64,000 nt of DNA from Jhaorihella thermophila (GCF_900108275.1 NZ_FNVD01000006.1:1-64000); one strand, 5' to 3'. Positions 9,729 to 18,885 are shown, counted from the stretch's first letter. The notes: generated by a model from the letters alone, not told the origin. Numbers and translations: made by a program.

Positions 9729-10172
9729 TGCCGGTCTCCTGTCTCAAGCTGGGGCCTTCGGCCGCCAGTCCGGGCTTGACAGTGGCAAATCGACGCATTC
9801 GATTTAATCTGGATCATGGTTCTGAAGAAAATCACCGGATCCGAGGCATCTTTTTAAGCATTTGTTTTTTCGAATGTTTTTTCGAAACCCGGACGTCCTG
9901 GCGCAACGCCCACCCAAGATACGGCATTGATTCCGCGACCACATCCACGCGCGCGCCCTACCTCTGCACACGCCCGAGGCAAGCGATCGGAGCCGCCCGC
10001 CCTGCATCTGACACCATGCGCCGCACCCCGAGAACGTCCCGCGTCATGCCATGGCGATGTCGTCACCTGTCGCGCTCCGTGAATGGTTGGCATCGGCGCC
10101 GCCGAGACCTCGGCGCCGCCCGGCGAGTCTGTTGTCCTGCCGTTGCAATAGCTGTATCGAGGATGGGCAAGT
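9729..10172. other. Divergent intergenic region between napF and the Crp/Fnr gene
   Basis: This 444-base gap should hold the promoters of the leftward nap operon and the rightward regulator. Bases 9851-9890 are AT-rich and contain two exact tandem copies of a 12-base unit, TGTTTTTTCGAA, at 9863-9874 and 9875-9886. I find no clear FNR box (TTGAT-N4-ATCAA). The napF ribosome site AGGAGA is at 9735-9740. No protein-coding frame here looks real. Confidence 0.6.
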
Positions 10173-10910
10173 TTGCGGCGGAACAAACTTTGTCGGGATT
10201 TTTTGAAGAGCCTCGACGAAAGCCTTCTCGCACCTCTGGCGCCCTTTCGACGGCTTGACCGGCGCCAGATTCGGGAAATCCTGGATCACGCTCAGCCATT
10301 GCGAACCGAGCGGGGACACGACGTGTTCACCCAAGGCGACGAGGCCGCGCGATTCTTTCTGCTGCTGGATGGCTACATCCGCGTCGAACGCCTGACCGCC
10401 GAAGGTGACCGCGTGGTGCAACTTCACATCCCGCCCGGGCAACTTTTCGGCATCGCCCGCGCCTTGGGGCGCGACACCTACCCCGCCAGCGCGGTCGCGG
10501 CTGCGGATTGCGTGATGCTGTGGTGGCCGGCCTCGCTGTGGGACGCATTCGAGGCCCGGTATCCGGGCTTTTCGGCCGAGGTGCACCGCACCGTCGGACA
10601 GCGTTTCGAAGAGATCAACAGCCGCGTCATGGAACTGGCCACGCAGCAGGTCGAACAACGCGTGGCCTCGGCGCTGTTGCGGCTCAGCCGGCAAAGCGGC
10701 CGGCAGACCGACAGCGGCGTCGAAATCGCCTTTCCCATCACCCGCAAGATCATCTCGGAAATGACTGGCGGCACTCTGCACTCGGTCAGCCGACTGCTGG
10801 CGGCATGGGAGAAAGCCCGGATCGTCGAAAGCCGCCACCGACATATCAGCGTGCGTGATCCGGCGCGGCTCGAGGCGCTCAGCCGCACCGGAGGCGGTGC
10901 CCAGGCATGA
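10173..10910 (+). CDS. Crp/Fnr-family transcriptional regulator
   Basis: The protein has an N-terminal cyclic-nucleotide-binding-like beta barrel (about residues 25-130, with FFLLLDGYIRV and LHIPPGQLFGIA), a dimer helix, and a C-terminal winged helix (ITRKIISEMTGGTLHSVSRLLAAWEK). It lacks the N-terminal cysteine group of oxygen-sensing FNR, so it more likely resembles nitrate/nitrite- or NO-responsive members such as NarR or DNR types; that is inference. Being divergent from nap, it is a natural candidate nap regulator. The start is uncertain: TTG at 10173 (245 residues) or TTG at 10203, which gives MKSLDESLL, a more typical opening. Confidence 0.85.
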   Translation: MRRNKLCRDFLKSLDESLLAPLAPFRRLDRRQIREILDHAQPLRTERGHDVFTQGDEAARFFLLLDGYIRVERLTAEGDRVVQLHIPPGQLFGIARALGRDTYPASAVAAADCVMLWWPASLWDAFEARYPGFSAEVHRTVGQRFEEINSRVMELATQQVEQRVASALLRLSRQSGRQTDSGVEIAFPITRKIISEMTGGTLHSVSRLLAAWEKARIVESRHRHISVRDPARLEALSRTGGGAQA

Positions 10911-10913
10911 AAA

Positions 10914-10936
10914 TGGCCCGCCAGAACGGCGGGCCA
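10914..10936. terminator. Bidirectional hairpin between the Crp/Fnr gene and clpB
   Basis: Perfect nine-base arms, TGGCCCGCC at 10914-10922 and GGCGGGCCA at 10928-10936, enclose a five-base loop. A short A-run lies on the left and a T-containing stretch on the right. The two flanking genes converge here, which fits a shared terminator. Confidence 0.75.
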
Positions 10937-10962
10937 CTTCATTTGCCACGGGCGATGGGCGA

Positions 10963-13584
10963 TTACTGCGCCGCGACCTCTTCGGGCTCGGCGCCGGTAT
11001 CGGCATCGCGTTTCGTCCGGATTTCCAGACCATCGGCGCTGACCGTCACCAGAACGGTGTCGCCATCCATGATCTCGCCGGCCAGCAGTTTTTCCGCCAG
11101 CGGGTTCTGCAACGCGGTCTGGATCACCCGCTTGAGCGGGCGCGCGCCATAGACCGGGTCGTAGCCCTTGTCGGCGAGCCATTGCAGCGCGGCGTCGTCC
11201 AGCTCCAGCGCGATGTTGCGCCGTTCCAGACGCTGGCGCAGACGGCCCAGCTGGATATCGACGATCGCACCCATCTGATCGCGGGTCAGCCGGTCAAAGA
11301 TGATGATCTCGTCCAGCCGGTTCAGGAACTCGGGCCGGAAGTGGCTGCGCACGGCCTCCATCACCTCGCGCTTGGCATCGCTGGCGTCGGCACCTTCGGG
11401 CAACTGGCTCAGCGCCTGAGAACCGAGGTTCGACGTCAGGATGATCAGCGTCTGCTTGAAGTCCACCTTGTGGCCCTGCCCGTCGGTCAGCACACCGTCG
11501 TCAAGCACCTGCAACAGCACGTTGAACACGTCCGGATGCGCCTTTTCGACCTCGTCGAACAGAACCACCTGGTAGGGCCTGCGCCGGACCGCTTCGGTCA
11601 GCACGCCGCCTTCCTCGTAGCCGACATAGCCCGGAGGCGCACCGATCAGCCGCGCGACCGAGTGTTTCTCCATGAACTCGGACATGTCGATCCGAACCAT
11701 GGCATCCTCGTCGTCGAACAGATACTCGGCCACGGCCTTGGTCAGTTCGGTCTTGCCGACGCCGGTGGGGCCGAGGAACAGGAACGACCCCAGCGGACGG
11801 CCTTCATCGTTGAGCCCCGCGCGCGCCCGGCGCACGGCGTTGGCGACGGCGCGGATCGCCTGATCCTGACCGACCACGCGCTTGTGCAGCTCTTCTTCCA
11901 TCTTGAGCAGCTTCTCGCGTTCGCCCTCCAGCATCTTGGAGGTCGGGATGCCGGTCCAGCGTTCGATCACCTGGGCGATGTGCTCGGGACGGACCGCCTC
12001 TTCGACCATCAGGCCCTGGGCCTCGCGCTCTTCGGCCTCGGCCAGCTTGCGCTCGAGCTCGGGGATCACGCCATAGCTCAGCTCACCCGCGCGTTGCAGG
12101 TTGCCCTCGCGCTTGGCGATCTCGAGCTCGGCCCGCGCCCGGTCGAGTTGCTCCTTGATGTCGCGGGTCGCGGCCAGCTTGTCACGCTCGGCCTGCCACT
12201 TGGCGGTCAGCTCGGCGCTCTTCTGCTGCAGCTCGGACAGTTCCTTTTCGAGCTTTTCAAGCCGCTGCTTGGACGCCTCGTCGGTTTCCTTGCGCAGCGC
12301 CTCGGCCTCGATCTGCAGCTGCAGGATCTGACGGTCCAGCTCGTCCAGTTCCTCGGGCTTGCTGTCCACCTGCATCCGCAGACGGCTGGCGGCCTCGTCC
12401 ATCAGGTCGATCGCCTTGTCCGGCAGGAACCGGTCGGTGATGTAGCGATGCGACAGGGTCGCCGCCGCAACCAGCGCCGAGTCGGAGATCTTCACGCCGT
12501 GGTGCAGCTCGTATTTCTCCTTGATGCCGCGCAGGATGCTGATCGTGTCCTCGACCGTCGGCTCATCCACGAACACCGGCTGGAACCGGCGGGCAAGCGC
12601 CGCGTCCTTCTCCACATACTTGCGGTATTCGTCCAGCGTGGTCGCGCCGACGCAGTGCAGCTCGCCACGGGCAAGCGCGGGCTTGATCAGGTTCGCCGCG
12701 TCCATCGCGCCGTCGGTCTTGCCGGCGCCCACCAGCAGGTGCATCTCGTCGATGAACAGGACGATCTCGCCGGCGGCAGCCTCGATCTCCTTCAGGATCG
12801 CCTTGAGCCGCTCCTCGAACTCGCCGCGATATTTCGCACCGGCGATCAGCGCACCCATGTCAAGCGCCAGCAGCTTCTTGTCGCGGAGCGATTCCGGCAC
12901 GTCTCCGTTGACGATCCGCAGCGCGAGGCCCTCGACGATCGCAGTCTTGCCGACGCCCGGTTCGCCGATCAACACCGGGTTGTTCTTGGTCCGGCGGCTC
13001 AGCACCTGCATGGTGCGCCGGATTTCCTGGTCGCGGCCGATGATCGGGTCGATCTTGCCCTCGCGGGCGCGTTCGGTCAGGTCGATGGTGTATTTCTTCA
13101 GCGCGTCATAGCCTTCCTCGGCGCTGGCGCTGTCGGCGGTGCGGCCCTTGCGGATGTCGTTGATCGCCGCGTTCAGCTTCTGCGCGGTCACCGCGCCGGC
13201 CTCCAGCGCCTCCTTCGCGCCGGACTTGACCATCGCCAGAGCCATCAGGATCCGCTCGACCGGAACGAAACTGTCCCCGGCCTTGGTCGCGATCTTCTCG
13301 GCCTCGTCCAGCACACGGCCGGTAGCGCTGTCCATGTAGACCTGACCGCCGGTGTCGCCGCTGACCTTGGGCAGCTTGGCGATCATGGCCTCGAGCGCCT
13401 CGACGACGCGCTCCGGCGCCCCGCCCGCGCGGGCGATCAGGTTGCTGGCCAGCCCCTGATCGTCATCCATCAGCGCCTTGAGAATGTGTTCGGGTTTGAG
13501 TTGCTGGTGCCCCTCGCGCATCGCGATCGTCTGCGCGGCCTGCAGAAATCCGCGTGCGCGGTCCGTGAACTTGTTGAAATCCAT
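10963..13584 (-). CDS. clpB: ClpB, protein disaggregase
   Basis: ClpB is the cytoplasmic hexameric AAA+ chaperone that, with DnaK/DnaJ, pulls proteins out of heat-induced aggregates. The 873-residue protein has the Clp N-domain ([15 protein letters not shown]...), a first ATPase domain with GEPGVGKTA, a long coiled-coil middle domain (roughly residues 400-530, rich in E, K, L and Q), and a second ATPase domain with GPTGVGKTE. The C-terminal ClpB domain is complete. Length is normal for the family. I could not identify a sigma-32 promoter with confidence. Confidence 0.98.
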   Translation of the reverse strand: MDFNKFTDRARGFLQAAQTIAMREGHQQLKPEHILKALMDDDQGLASNLIARAGGAPERVVEALEAMIAKLPKVSGDTGGQVYMDSATGRVLDEAEKIATKAGDSFVPVERILMALAMVKSGAKEALEAGAVTAQKLNAAINDIRKGRTADSASAEEGYDALKKYTIDLTERAREGKIDPIIGRDQEIRRTMQVLSRRTKNNPVLIGEPGVGKTAIVEGLALRIVNGDVPESLRDKKLLALDMGALIAGAKYRGEFEERLKAILKEIEAAAGEIVLFIDEMHLLVGAGKTDGAMDAANLIKPALARGELHCVGATTLDEYRKYVEKDAALARRFQPVFVDEPTVEDTISILRGIKEKYELHHGVKISDSALVAAATLSHRYITDRFLPDKAIDLMDEAASRLRMQVDSKPEELDELDRQILQLQIEAEALRKETDEASKQRLEKLEKELSELQQKSAELTAKWQAERDKLAATRDIKEQLDRARAELEIAKREGNLQRAGELSYGVIPELERKLAEAEEREAQGLMVEEAVRPEHIAQVIERWTGIPTSKMLEGEREKLLKMEEELHKRVVGQDQAIRAVANAVRRARAGLNDEGRPLGSFLFLGPTGVGKTELTKAVAEYLFDDEDAMVRIDMSEFMEKHSVARLIGAPPGYVGYEEGGVLTEAVRRRPYQVVLFDEVEKAHPDVFNVLLQVLDDGVLTDGQGHKVDFKQTLIILTSNLGSQALSQLPEGADASDAKREVMEAVRSHFRPEFLNRLDEIIIFDRLTRDQMGAIVDIQLGRLRQRLERRNIALELDDAALQWLADKGYDPVYGARPLKRVIQTALQNPLAEKLLAGEIMDGDTVLVTVSADGLEIRTKRDADTGAEPEEVAAQ

Positions 13585-13799
13585 GGTTCTCTCCTTTCAA
13601 GCGCCCGATATTCCGGCACCCGCTTGGCGGCATGCCCCCGTTCCGGGCCTCGCCATTCAATTTGGGTATGGCCCTTCGGCCTTCAAGACTTCGTGAACCA
13701 AGGAATCGAGAAAAACTGCGCTCCGGCCGAAATTGCCGCAGGCCGGCCGCAATTTGGTTACTTTTCGATGCCAGCCTGTCGTCGAAGCAGGAGGCGAAC

Positions 13800-14072
13800 A
13801 TGCTGGTGACAGACATCGAGATCACCCATTACCACTACAACAAGGACCGCGCCCGCCATGTGGCGAACGTGTGCCTGACGCTCAAGGACCGCGTGGTCAG
13901 CCTGTTCTGTCAGACCGACCTGCCGGAAGCCGAAAACCCTGCCGCACGCACCCGGGCGCTTCTGGGCGATGCCATGCGGCAGCTTCTGCGCATGCCGGAA
14001 TTCCGGACCGGCCAGGCCACCCTCGAATTCGCCGAGCCGCTGAGGGACCGCCTGCCGCCGGAGCTCGCCTGA
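13800..14072 (+). CDS. Conserved small protein of unknown function
   Basis: The gene encodes 90 residues beginning MLVTDIEITHYHYNKDRARH. A strong ribosome site (AGGAGG) seven bases before the ATG supports a real gene. There is no signal peptide, membrane segment or cysteine cluster. The N-terminal half reads as alternating beta strands (VANVCLTLKDRVVSLFCQT) and the C-terminal half as helix. I do not recognise the family. It sits between clpB (divergent) and pyrF, 72 bases before pyrF, and may be co-transcribed with it. Confidence 0.75.
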   Translation: MLVTDIEITHYHYNKDRARHVANVCLTLKDRVVSLFCQTDLPEAENPAARTRALLGDAMRQLLRMPEFRTGQATLEFAEPLRDRLPPELA

Positions 14073-14144
14073 CCCACGGCGGGGCTTGCCTCGGGCCGGG
14101 ACCGGTTCTAGACAGGCGCGACTCCAGCCAAGCAGGATCGCGCC

Positions 14145-14840
14145 GTGACCGATGACCGCCTGATTGTCGCCCTCGACGTTCCCAATGCCATCAAGGCCCT
14201 TGAACTGACCGATACGCTGGGCGATGCGGTCGGGTTCTACAAGATCGGTCTTGGTATGCTGACGGGCGGCGGGCTGGCGCTGGCCAACGAGCTCAAGCAT
14301 GAACACGGCAAGCGGATCTTTCTGGACATGAAGCTCTTTGACATCGGCGCCACGATCGAGGCGGCGGTGCGCGGGCTGGCCCAGTTCGGCCTTGACTTCC
14401 TGACCGTGCATGGCGACCCGCATGTGGTGCGCGCGGCAAGGGAAGGGGCGGAAGGCAAGGGGCTGAAGATTCTCGCCGTCACCATCCTGACCTCGCTGGA
14501 CCGCAACGATCTGGACGAGGCCCTGATCAAGCCCGGCGAGATCAGCGACCTCGTGCAGGAACGCGCCGGACGGGCATTCCTGGCCGGCGCCGATGGCGTC
14601 ATCGCCTCGCCGCAGGAGGCCGCGATGATCCGCGCCCTGCCCGAGGCCGAAGGCCGTTTGATCGTGACCCCCGGCGTGCGTCCCGCCGGCGCCGCGCTGG
14701 GCGATCAGAAACGTGTGGCCACCCCGGCGCAGGCGATCCGCGACGGCGCCGATCACATCGTGGTCGGCCGTCCGGTCTGGCAGGCCGCCGATCCCAAGGC
14801 CGCCGCCCAAGCCATCCTTCAGGAACTGAGCGCGGCCTGA
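14145..14840 (+). CDS. pyrF: PyrF, orotidine 5'-phosphate decarboxylase
   Basis: PyrF makes UMP from OMP, the last step of pyrimidine synthesis. The 231-residue protein is a single TIM barrel with the family signatures LIVALDVPN, FYKIGLG, the catalytic DMKLFDIGAT (Asp-Lys-Asp array), VHGDP and GVRP, and it ends with DHIVVGRPVW for phosphate binding. The start is GTG at 14145, which gives the normal short N-terminus. A small hairpin (TGTGCC, loop, GGCACA at 14870-14887) follows the stop. Confidence 0.97.
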   Translation: MTDDRLIVALDVPNAIKALELTDTLGDAVGFYKIGLGMLTGGGLALANELKHEHGKRIFLDMKLFDIGATIEAAVRGLAQFGLDFLTVHGDPHVVRAAREGAEGKGLKILAVTILTSLDRNDLDEALIKPGEISDLVQERAGRAFLAGADGVIASPQEAAMIRALPEAEGRLIVTPGVRPAGAALGDQKRVATPAQAIRDGADHIVVGRPVWQAADPKAAAQAILQELSAA

Positions 14841-14908
14841 ACCCGCCCTGTTCCTCGGCCGACACGCCCTGTGCCCGAAAAGGCACAATCTCGATGGCTG
14901 TTTCCCGC

Positions 14909-15044
14909 CCGGGCAAGGTTCGCTCTTCAAACGTCGCTCGGACTGAGGGAGTCTGAATGTGAGACACTCCCCGACGGACCTTCTCTTCCTGTGGTTCGTT
15001 ACCTCCCCCCGGCTGACGTTCAGACGGGGGGACTCTTTGCCCGG
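14909..15044. ncRNA. Candidate structured RNA between pyrF and dinB
   Basis: The 290 bases between pyrF and dinB hold no credible gene but strong nested structure. Bases 14909-14918 (CCGGGCAAGG) can pair with 15035-15044 (CTTTGCCCGG) as a ten-pair closing stem with one G-U. Inside are a bulged hairpin at about 14948-14973 (GGGAGTCT... AGACACTCCC) and a C6/G6 hairpin at 15005-15030 with an inner CTGA-CGT-TCAG stem. About 136 bases of closed multi-branch structure is typical of a functional RNA; 6S-like RNA is one possibility I cannot confirm. It could instead be a leader of dinB. The strand is not decided. Confidence 0.4.
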
Positions 15045-15130
15045 TCGTTGAATACGGTTTCGGGATGCCGGTCGATCTCCGGCTCGCTAAACTGGCCTTG
15101 AACGGATTTCCTGACTCGCTAGGCCGATTC

Positions 15131-16384
15131 ATGCCCGCCTTGTGCCGCGACTGCCTGTCCGAACTGCAAGACAACCGCCGCTGTCCGAACTGCGGCAGCC
15201 CCCGCGTGGTGTCGCACCCGGAGCTGTTCGATCTGACCATCGCCCATATGGACTGCGATGCCTTCTACGCCTCGGTCGAAAAACGCGACAACCCGGAACT
15301 GGCGGACAAGCCAGTGATCATCGGCGGCGGCAAACGCGGCGTGGTTTCGACCGCTTGCTACATCGCGCGTATCCGGGGCGTGCGCTCTGCCATGCCCATG
15401 TTCCAAGCGCTTCGGCTGTGCCCGGATGCGGTGGTCCTGCGACCCCGGATGGACGCATATGCCGAGGTGTCGCGCAAAATACGCGCGATGATGGAAGAGC
15501 TGACGCCGGCCGTCGAGCCATTGTCGCTGGACGAGGCGTTCATGGACCTTTCCGGCACCCGGCGCCTGCACGGAGCGCCACCGGCGGTCATGCTGGCGCG
15601 GCTGGTCCGGCGAATGAAGGACGAGCTGGGCGTGACGGGCTCGATCGGGCTGTCGCACAACAAGTTTCTGGCCAAGGTCGCCTCGGATCTCGACAAGCCG
15701 CGAGGGTTTTCCGTCATCGGCCGCGCCGAGACCGCCGATTTCCTGAAGGACAAGCCGGTCAGCCTGATCTGGGGCGTCGGCCCGTCTGCACAGGCCGCAC
15801 TCGACCGCGCCGGGATCCGCACCATTTCCGATCTGCTGCGCTGGGACCGATCGGCGCTGCATGAACGCTTTGGCAGCATGGGCGACCGGCTGTGGCATCT
15901 GGCACGGGGCCAGGACCGACGGGCGGTTTCGGCCAATGCGCCGGTCAAGTCGATCTCCAACGAAACGACCTTTGCCGAAGACATCGCGGACCCGGACATC
16001 CTGGACGGCCACCTCTGGCGCATGTCCGAAAAGGTGGCGGATCGGGCCAAGGCCAAGCGCCTTGCAGGCCGTGTCGTGACGCTGAAGCTGAAGCGCGCCG
16101 ATCACGCCCTTCTGACGCGGCGCGTGGCGCTTCGCGATGCGACTCAGATCGCGGACCGGATCTATCGCACCGCCCGCGCCCTGTTCGCGCAGGTCGCCGA
16201 TCGCGCACCGTTCCGGTTGCTGGGCGTGGGGCTGTCCGAGCTTTACCCCGAGGCACAGGCGGACATTTCCGGCGATCTGCTTGACCCGGATGCCGCCCGC
16301 CGGGCCAGGGCCGAGCGAACCGCCGACGAAATCAGACGCAAATTCGGCCCGAACGCAATCATCAAGGGACGGGCACTGCGCTGA
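15131..16384 (+). CDS. dinB: DNA polymerase IV (Y-family translesion polymerase)
   Basis: Pol IV copies past damaged bases at the cost of accuracy. The 417-residue product has the Y-family palm motifs IAHMDCDAFYASVE (catalytic Asp 41) and SLDEAFMDL, the thumb helix-hairpin-helix (IWGVGPSAQAALDRAGI), and a little-finger domain to the end. Before the polymerase core is a short CXXC...CXXC zinc-ribbon-like segment (C5, C8, C18, C21), an extension I associate with alphaproteobacterial DinB proteins. I chose the ATG at 15131 because this segment starts there. No LexA box was recognised upstream. Confidence 0.94.
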   Translation: MPALCRDCLSELQDNRRCPNCGSPRVVSHPELFDLTIAHMDCDAFYASVEKRDNPELADKPVIIGGGKRGVVSTACYIARIRGVRSAMPMFQALRLCPDAVVLRPRMDAYAEVSRKIRAMMEELTPAVEPLSLDEAFMDLSGTRRLHGAPPAVMLARLVRRMKDELGVTGSIGLSHNKFLAKVASDLDKPRGFSVIGRAETADFLKDKPVSLIWGVGPSAQAALDRAGIRTISDLLRWDRSALHERFGSMGDRLWHLARGQDRRAVSANAPVKSISNETTFAEDIADPDILDGHLWRMSEKVADRAKAKRLAGRVVTLKLKRADHALLTRRVALRDATQIADRIYRTARALFAQVADRAPFRLLGVGLSELYPEAQADISGDLLDPDAARRARAERTADEIRRKFGPNAIIKGRALR

Positions 16385-16390
16385 CGGTCG

Positions 16391-17251
16391 CTATTCGGCG
16401 GCCAGCGGCTGCCGTTCGGCGCCGATCTGGACGAGGTCGCGAATCACGCGCCGCATCAGCGCGTGGAACTGATCGAAATCCGGCCTTGGCGTCACGGTTC
16501 GCTCGTCCATGTAGAGCGACCGGTCGATCTCCACCTGAATCACGTGCTGGTTTCGCGCCGGTCGCCCGTAGGCCTGGGCCACATACGCGCCGGCAAAGGG
16601 CGAATTGCGCACGACCGTGAACCCCTGGGCGACAAATGCGGCCTCGACCCGGTCCACGATGTGGGGACTGGCCGCAGCCCCGAACCTGTCGCCCAGAACG
16701 ACTTCGGGGCGGCGGATGAAACTGCGGCTCACGGCATCCATCGCCTCGTGCGGCATGGAATGGCAATCGATCAGCACCGCCTGCCCGAACAGCTCGTGCG
16801 TCTCGCGCAAAAGCCCCTTCAAGGCGTCGTGATACGGCATCCAATAGCGGGAAATCCGCCGCTGCGCCTCGGCCAGAGGCAGCTTGCCCCGGTAGATCGG
16901 CCGGCCATTGGCAACGACACGGGGAATCACCCCCAGCCCCGATGCCACGCGCGGGTTGCGCCCGAAACGGCTGACGCCTTCGATAAGCGCCGGGTCCAGC
17001 TCGTCCGCCGCGCGGTTGAAATCGACGAAACATCGCGGCGCACCCGCCGCCAGCAGCGGCGCGCCCGCTTCGGGCGCCGAATCGAACAGAACGTCTACAA
17101 AGGCATCTTCGGACGACCGAATCTCGCGGCAATCCAGAACCGTCCGGTTCAGGAAATCCTCCGGGTAGTCGTGGCCGCTGTGGGGCGAGGCGAACACCAC
17201 TGCGGACAGTCTCTGCTCGGGTCGGAAAATGTGATACGCAGCCTTGGGCAT
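16391..17251 (-). CDS. N-formylglutamate amidohydrolase-family protein
   Basis: The 286-residue protein matches the zinc-dependent N-formylglutamate amidohydrolase (HutG-type) family: ASPHSGHDYPEDF near the N-terminus supplies the metal histidine, followed by CFVDFNRAADELDP and AVLIDCHSMPHEAM. True HutG acts at the end of histidine breakdown, but no hut genes lie nearby, so the substrate is uncertain. The ATG at 17251 is preceded by AGGGGAAAG, and a longer reading frame upstream is less likely. The gene ends with TAG at 16391-16393, showing that amber is an ordinary stop in this genome. It converges with dinB. Confidence 0.88.
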   Translation of the reverse strand: MPKAAYHIFRPEQRLSAVVFASPHSGHDYPEDFLNRTVLDCREIRSSEDAFVDVLFDSAPEAGAPLLAAGAPRCFVDFNRAADELDPALIEGVSRFGRNPRVASGLGVIPRVVANGRPIYRGKLPLAEAQRRISRYWMPYHDALKGLLRETHELFGQAVLIDCHSMPHEAMDAVSRSFIRRPEVVLGDRFGAAASPHIVDRVEAAFVAQGFTVVRNSPFAGAYVAQAYGRPARNQHVIQVEIDRSLYMDERTVTPRPDFDQFHALMRRVIRDLVQIGAERQPLAAE

Positions 17252-17399
17252 TCTTTCCCCTTTCGGCCCGAACATAGACCGGAAAGACAATCTGCCAAAA
17301 GCCCTTGATCACCCTGCCGACTCCTTTTATAGAGCGCGCACCCGGCGCGGTCATCCGCGCCCCATTCGTTTGGGGCGCCACGTCTGCAAAGGTCTTCAT

Positions 17400-17474
<75 letters not shown>

Positions 17475-17550
17475 TGAACACACGGTCCCGGTTCGCCGGA
17501 CCACCCGCCAACCCGGCGCTGGCCCGCGCCACAGGAACAGGAGACAGACC

Positions 17551-17676
17551 ATGAAGGTCAAGAACTCGCTCCGCTCGCTGAAGAACCGGCACCGTGACTG
17601 CCGGGTCGTGCGTCGCAAAGGCCGCGTCTACGTCATCAACAAGACGCAGCGCCGCTTCAAGGCCCGCCAGGGCTGA
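17551..17676 (+). CDS. rpmJ: 50S ribosomal protein L36
   Basis: The 41-residue product begins [17 protein letters not shown] and ends QRRFKARQG. It is very basic and matches the longer L36 variant of alphaproteobacteria, which lacks the four-ligand zinc site of the common form. The ribosome site AGGAACAGGAGA lies just upstream. It is a lone gene between tRNA-Val and a strong terminator, as is common for this L36 type. Confidence 0.95.
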   Translation: MKVKNSLRSLKNRHRDCRVVRRKGRVYVINKTQRRFKARQG

Positions 17677-17691
17677 CGCCGGCGACACCGG

Positions 17692-17725
17692 ATCAGAAAA
17701 AGAACCGCATCAGAAAAAGAACCGC
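17692..17725 (+). repeat. Perfect 17-base tandem duplication before the rpmJ terminator
   Basis: ATCAGAAAAAGAACCGC occurs twice back to back (17692-17708 and 17709-17725). The second copy runs into the left arm of the rpmJ terminator. It looks like a local slippage duplication in the 3' untranslated region. Confidence 0.8.
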
Positions 17726-17746
17726 GCCTTCCGGCGCGGTTTTTTT
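17721..17746 (+). terminator. Rho-independent terminator of rpmJ
   Basis: Stem ACCGCGCC (17721-17728), loop TTCC, stem GGCGCGGT (17733-17740), followed by seven T bases. It sits 44 bases after the rpmJ stop. Confidence 0.92.
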
Positions 17747-17771
17747 GTGCGCATGCCGTTTCCTGTCGAGA

Positions 17772-17850
17772 CCATTTCTTATAAATTCAGTCAGAAATGG
17801 GTTGCATTCGCAGAAACATTTGGTATCCGATCAATTCAGTCAGGAATTGA
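17772..17850 (+). promoter_or_regulatory. Operator-like repeats upstream of the iron-binding-protein gene
   Basis: Two related sites share ATTCAGTCAG: 17785-17799 and 17834-17849. The second is the core of a perfect inverted repeat, TCAATTC (17831-17837), six-base spacer, GAATTGA (17844-17850). The first sits inside CCATTTCT (17772-17779) and AGAAATGG (17793-17800). A similar stretch, TTTCAGTCGGAATTT, occurs at 21306-21320 near the permease gene. An iron-responsive regulator (RirA, Irr or the neighbouring XRE protein) is a reasonable guess only. Confidence 0.5.
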
Positions 17851-17871
17851 TTCTCGGAAAGGACGGGACAG

Positions 17872-18885
17872 ATGCGCAAACTTCTCCTCACGGCTGCCGC
17901 GGTTCTGACCGGCTTTGCTGCCCATCCGGCAGGAGCCCAGGAACTCAACCTCTACTCTTCGCGTCACTACGACACGGATGAACGGCTCTATACCAATTTC
18001 GAAGAGATGACGGGCATCCGCATCAACCGGATCGAAGGCAAGGCCGACGAGCTGCTGGCGCGGATGAAGGCCGAGGGGCGCAACTCGCCGGCGGACGTGC
18101 TGCTGACGGTGGACACGTCGCGGCTGGCGCGGGCCAAGGACATGGGGCTGCTGCAGCCGGTCGAAAGCGACGTGCTGGAGCAGAAGATCCCCGCCAACCT
18201 GCAGGACACCGACAACCAGTGGTTCGGATTCTCGCAGCGGGCGCGGATCATCTTCTACGACAAGAAGGATGTGGCCGAGCCGCCGCAGACCTATGCCGAC
18301 CTGGCCGATCCGAAATACAAGGGACTGATCTGCATCCGGTCGTCCACCAACACTTACAACCAGACGCTGCTGGCGTCGATCATCGCCCATGAAGGCGAGG
18401 ACTTCGCCCGCGAATGGGCTGCCGGCGTGGTGGCCAACATGGCCCGTCCGCCGCAAGGAGGCGACACCGACCAGCTGCGCGGGATCGTGTCCGGCGAATG
18501 CGAAATCTCGGTGGCGAACACCTATTATTTTGCCCGCGCGCTGCGCAAGAACGTCAAGGGCGTGACCGATCATGTGGACATGATCGGCTGGGTCTGGCCC
18601 AACCAGGACAGCTATGGCGCGCATGTCAACCTCAGCGGCGGCGGGGTGGCGGCCCATGCGCCACACAAGGACGCCGCGGTGAAGTTCCTCGAATATCTGG
18701 CCAGCGAAAAGGCCCAGGAATATTTCTCGGCCGGAAATGACGAATATCCTGCCGTGAAGGGCGTCAAGCTCGCCCCGTCGGTGGAAAAACTGGGCAGCTT
18801 CAAGGCGGACGAGATCAACCTCGCCGAAGTCGCCAAGAACATCCCACTGGCACAGAAGATTTTCAACGAAGTCGGCTGGAAGTAA
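17872..18885 (+). CDS. Ferric iron ABC transporter substrate-binding protein
   Basis: This is a periplasmic Fe(III)-binding protein of the FbpA/FutA/AfuA group. The 337-residue product has a Sec signal peptide (cleaved near AGAQ, residue 23), then ELNLYSSRHYDTDERLY and the paired tyrosine iron ligands Y218-Y219 in ANTYYFARAL. The ribosome site AAAGGACGGG supports the ATG at 17872. The matching permease lies 0.7 kb away on the opposite strand, and no ATPase gene is in the window. The paired operator-like repeats upstream suggest metal-dependent control. Confidence 0.93.
   Translation: MRKLLLTAAAVLTGFAAHPAGAQELNLYSSRHYDTDERLYTNFEEMTGIRINRIEGKADELLARMKAEGRNSPADVLLTVDTSRLARAKDMGLLQPVESDVLEQKIPANLQDTDNQWFGFSQRARIIFYDKKDVAEPPQTYADLADPKYKGLICIRSSTNTYNQTLLASIIAHEGEDFAREWAAGVVANMARPPQGGDTDQLRGIVSGECEISVANTYYFARALRKNVKGVTDHVDMIGWVWPNQDSYGAHVNLSGGGVAAHAPHKDAAVKFLEYLASEKAQEYFSAGNDEYPAVKGVKLAPSVEKLGSFKADEINLAEVAKNIPLAQKIFNEVGWK

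Noticed and set aside
9232..9798. napF taken as an intact gene starting at the ATG at 9798
   Set aside because: The N-terminus MRRFATVKPGLAAEG does not resemble NapF and lacks a ribosome site, whereas the TTG at 9728 has AGGAGA and the correct N-terminus in another frame.
9729..10172. FNR box in the nap promoter region
   Set aside because: No sequence close to TTGAT-N4-ATCAA was found; TTGATTCCGCGACC near 9927 matches only one half.
10855..13809. Open frame of 984 codons opposite clpB
   Set aside because: Antisense shadow of clpB, which has full AAA+ motifs on the minus strand.
13463..13825. Minus-strand frame overlapping the clpB start
   Set aside because: It overlaps the clpB N-terminus in another frame and the opposite small gene; no motif.
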